Shown here piece after piece: positions 21,922 to 22,026 of a DNA stretch of 22,026 bases. The number at the start of each line of letters is the position of its first letter. Position 1 is the stretch's first letter. Below the pieces are notes generated by a model. That model was not told the DNA's origin. It saw only the letters and a list, made by a program, of their open reading frames with translations, and did no database searches. Made by a program: the position numbers and the translations under genes. This DNA comes from SIG607 sp036307305 (GTDB lineage: Bacteria; Bacillota; Clostridia; Oscillospirales; Acutalibacteraceae): contig JAXJXV010000024.1 of assembly GCA_036307305.1 (NCBI GenBank), forward strand, positions 1 through 22,026. Reading direction: 5' to 3'.

Positions 21922-22026
<105 letters not shown>

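Overview
The window reads as chromosome of a low-to-moderate G+C Gram-positive anaerobe of the Clostridia (an Oscillospiraceae/Lachnospiraceae-like gut bacterium is the best guess). The signs are strong Shine-Dalgarno sites, consensus sigma-A promoters often with an extended -10 (TGn), poly-T intrinsic terminators, a class A RNase P RNA, a Firmicutes-type (class II) GalT, a cobalamin riboswitch with an ECF S-component, and an araA-araB-araD operon. The taxonomic call is inference; composition was judged by eye, not computed.

Layout. 1-680: the tail of an rRNA operon (23S 3' end, tRNA-Lys, tRNA-Glu, 5S, tRNA-Asn, terminator). 680-2670: two single-gene units (a YcxB-like membrane protein and an EamA-type transporter), each preceded by a different structured repeat: a heptamer-based palindrome at 678-770 and an array of seven small hairpins at 1438-1625. 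The promoters after the two repeats share an almost identical block. 2705-5374: an AT-rich accessory cassette with an XRE repressor, a divergent consensus promoter carrying two palindromic operators, a zinc-ribbon membrane protein, a DUF3862-like lipoprotein, and a DUF898-like/Sel1-like membrane protein.

5477-11062: an FAD oxidoreductase with a C-terminal Rieske centre, a LacX-like aldose epimerase, rnpB on the minus strand, and a three-gene plus-strand operon (tandem P-loop-type ATPase, membrane-anchored protein, cytoplasmic CE15-like esterase). 11065-13710: a second small XRE regulator, an SGNH hydrolase with a perfect consensus promoter, and galT on the minus strand.

13740-22026: a block bounded by two orphan 5S rRNA genes, each with its own promoter. 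Inside are a cobalamin-riboswitch-controlled pair on the minus strand (DUF4430 lipoprotein and ECF S-component), an AraC-type regulator, and the divergent operon araA-araB-araD-GH42. That operon would release a pentose or galactose from glycosides and convert L-arabinose to D-xylulose 5-phosphate. The GH42, LacX-like epimerase, GalT and CE15-like esterase together suggest use of plant cell-wall sugars.

The features most worth a second look are the hairpin array and its shared promoter block, the XRE cassette with its dual operators, the B12-riboswitch uptake pair, and the dispersed self-promoted 5S genes. I see no CRISPR array, transposase, integrase or phage gene.
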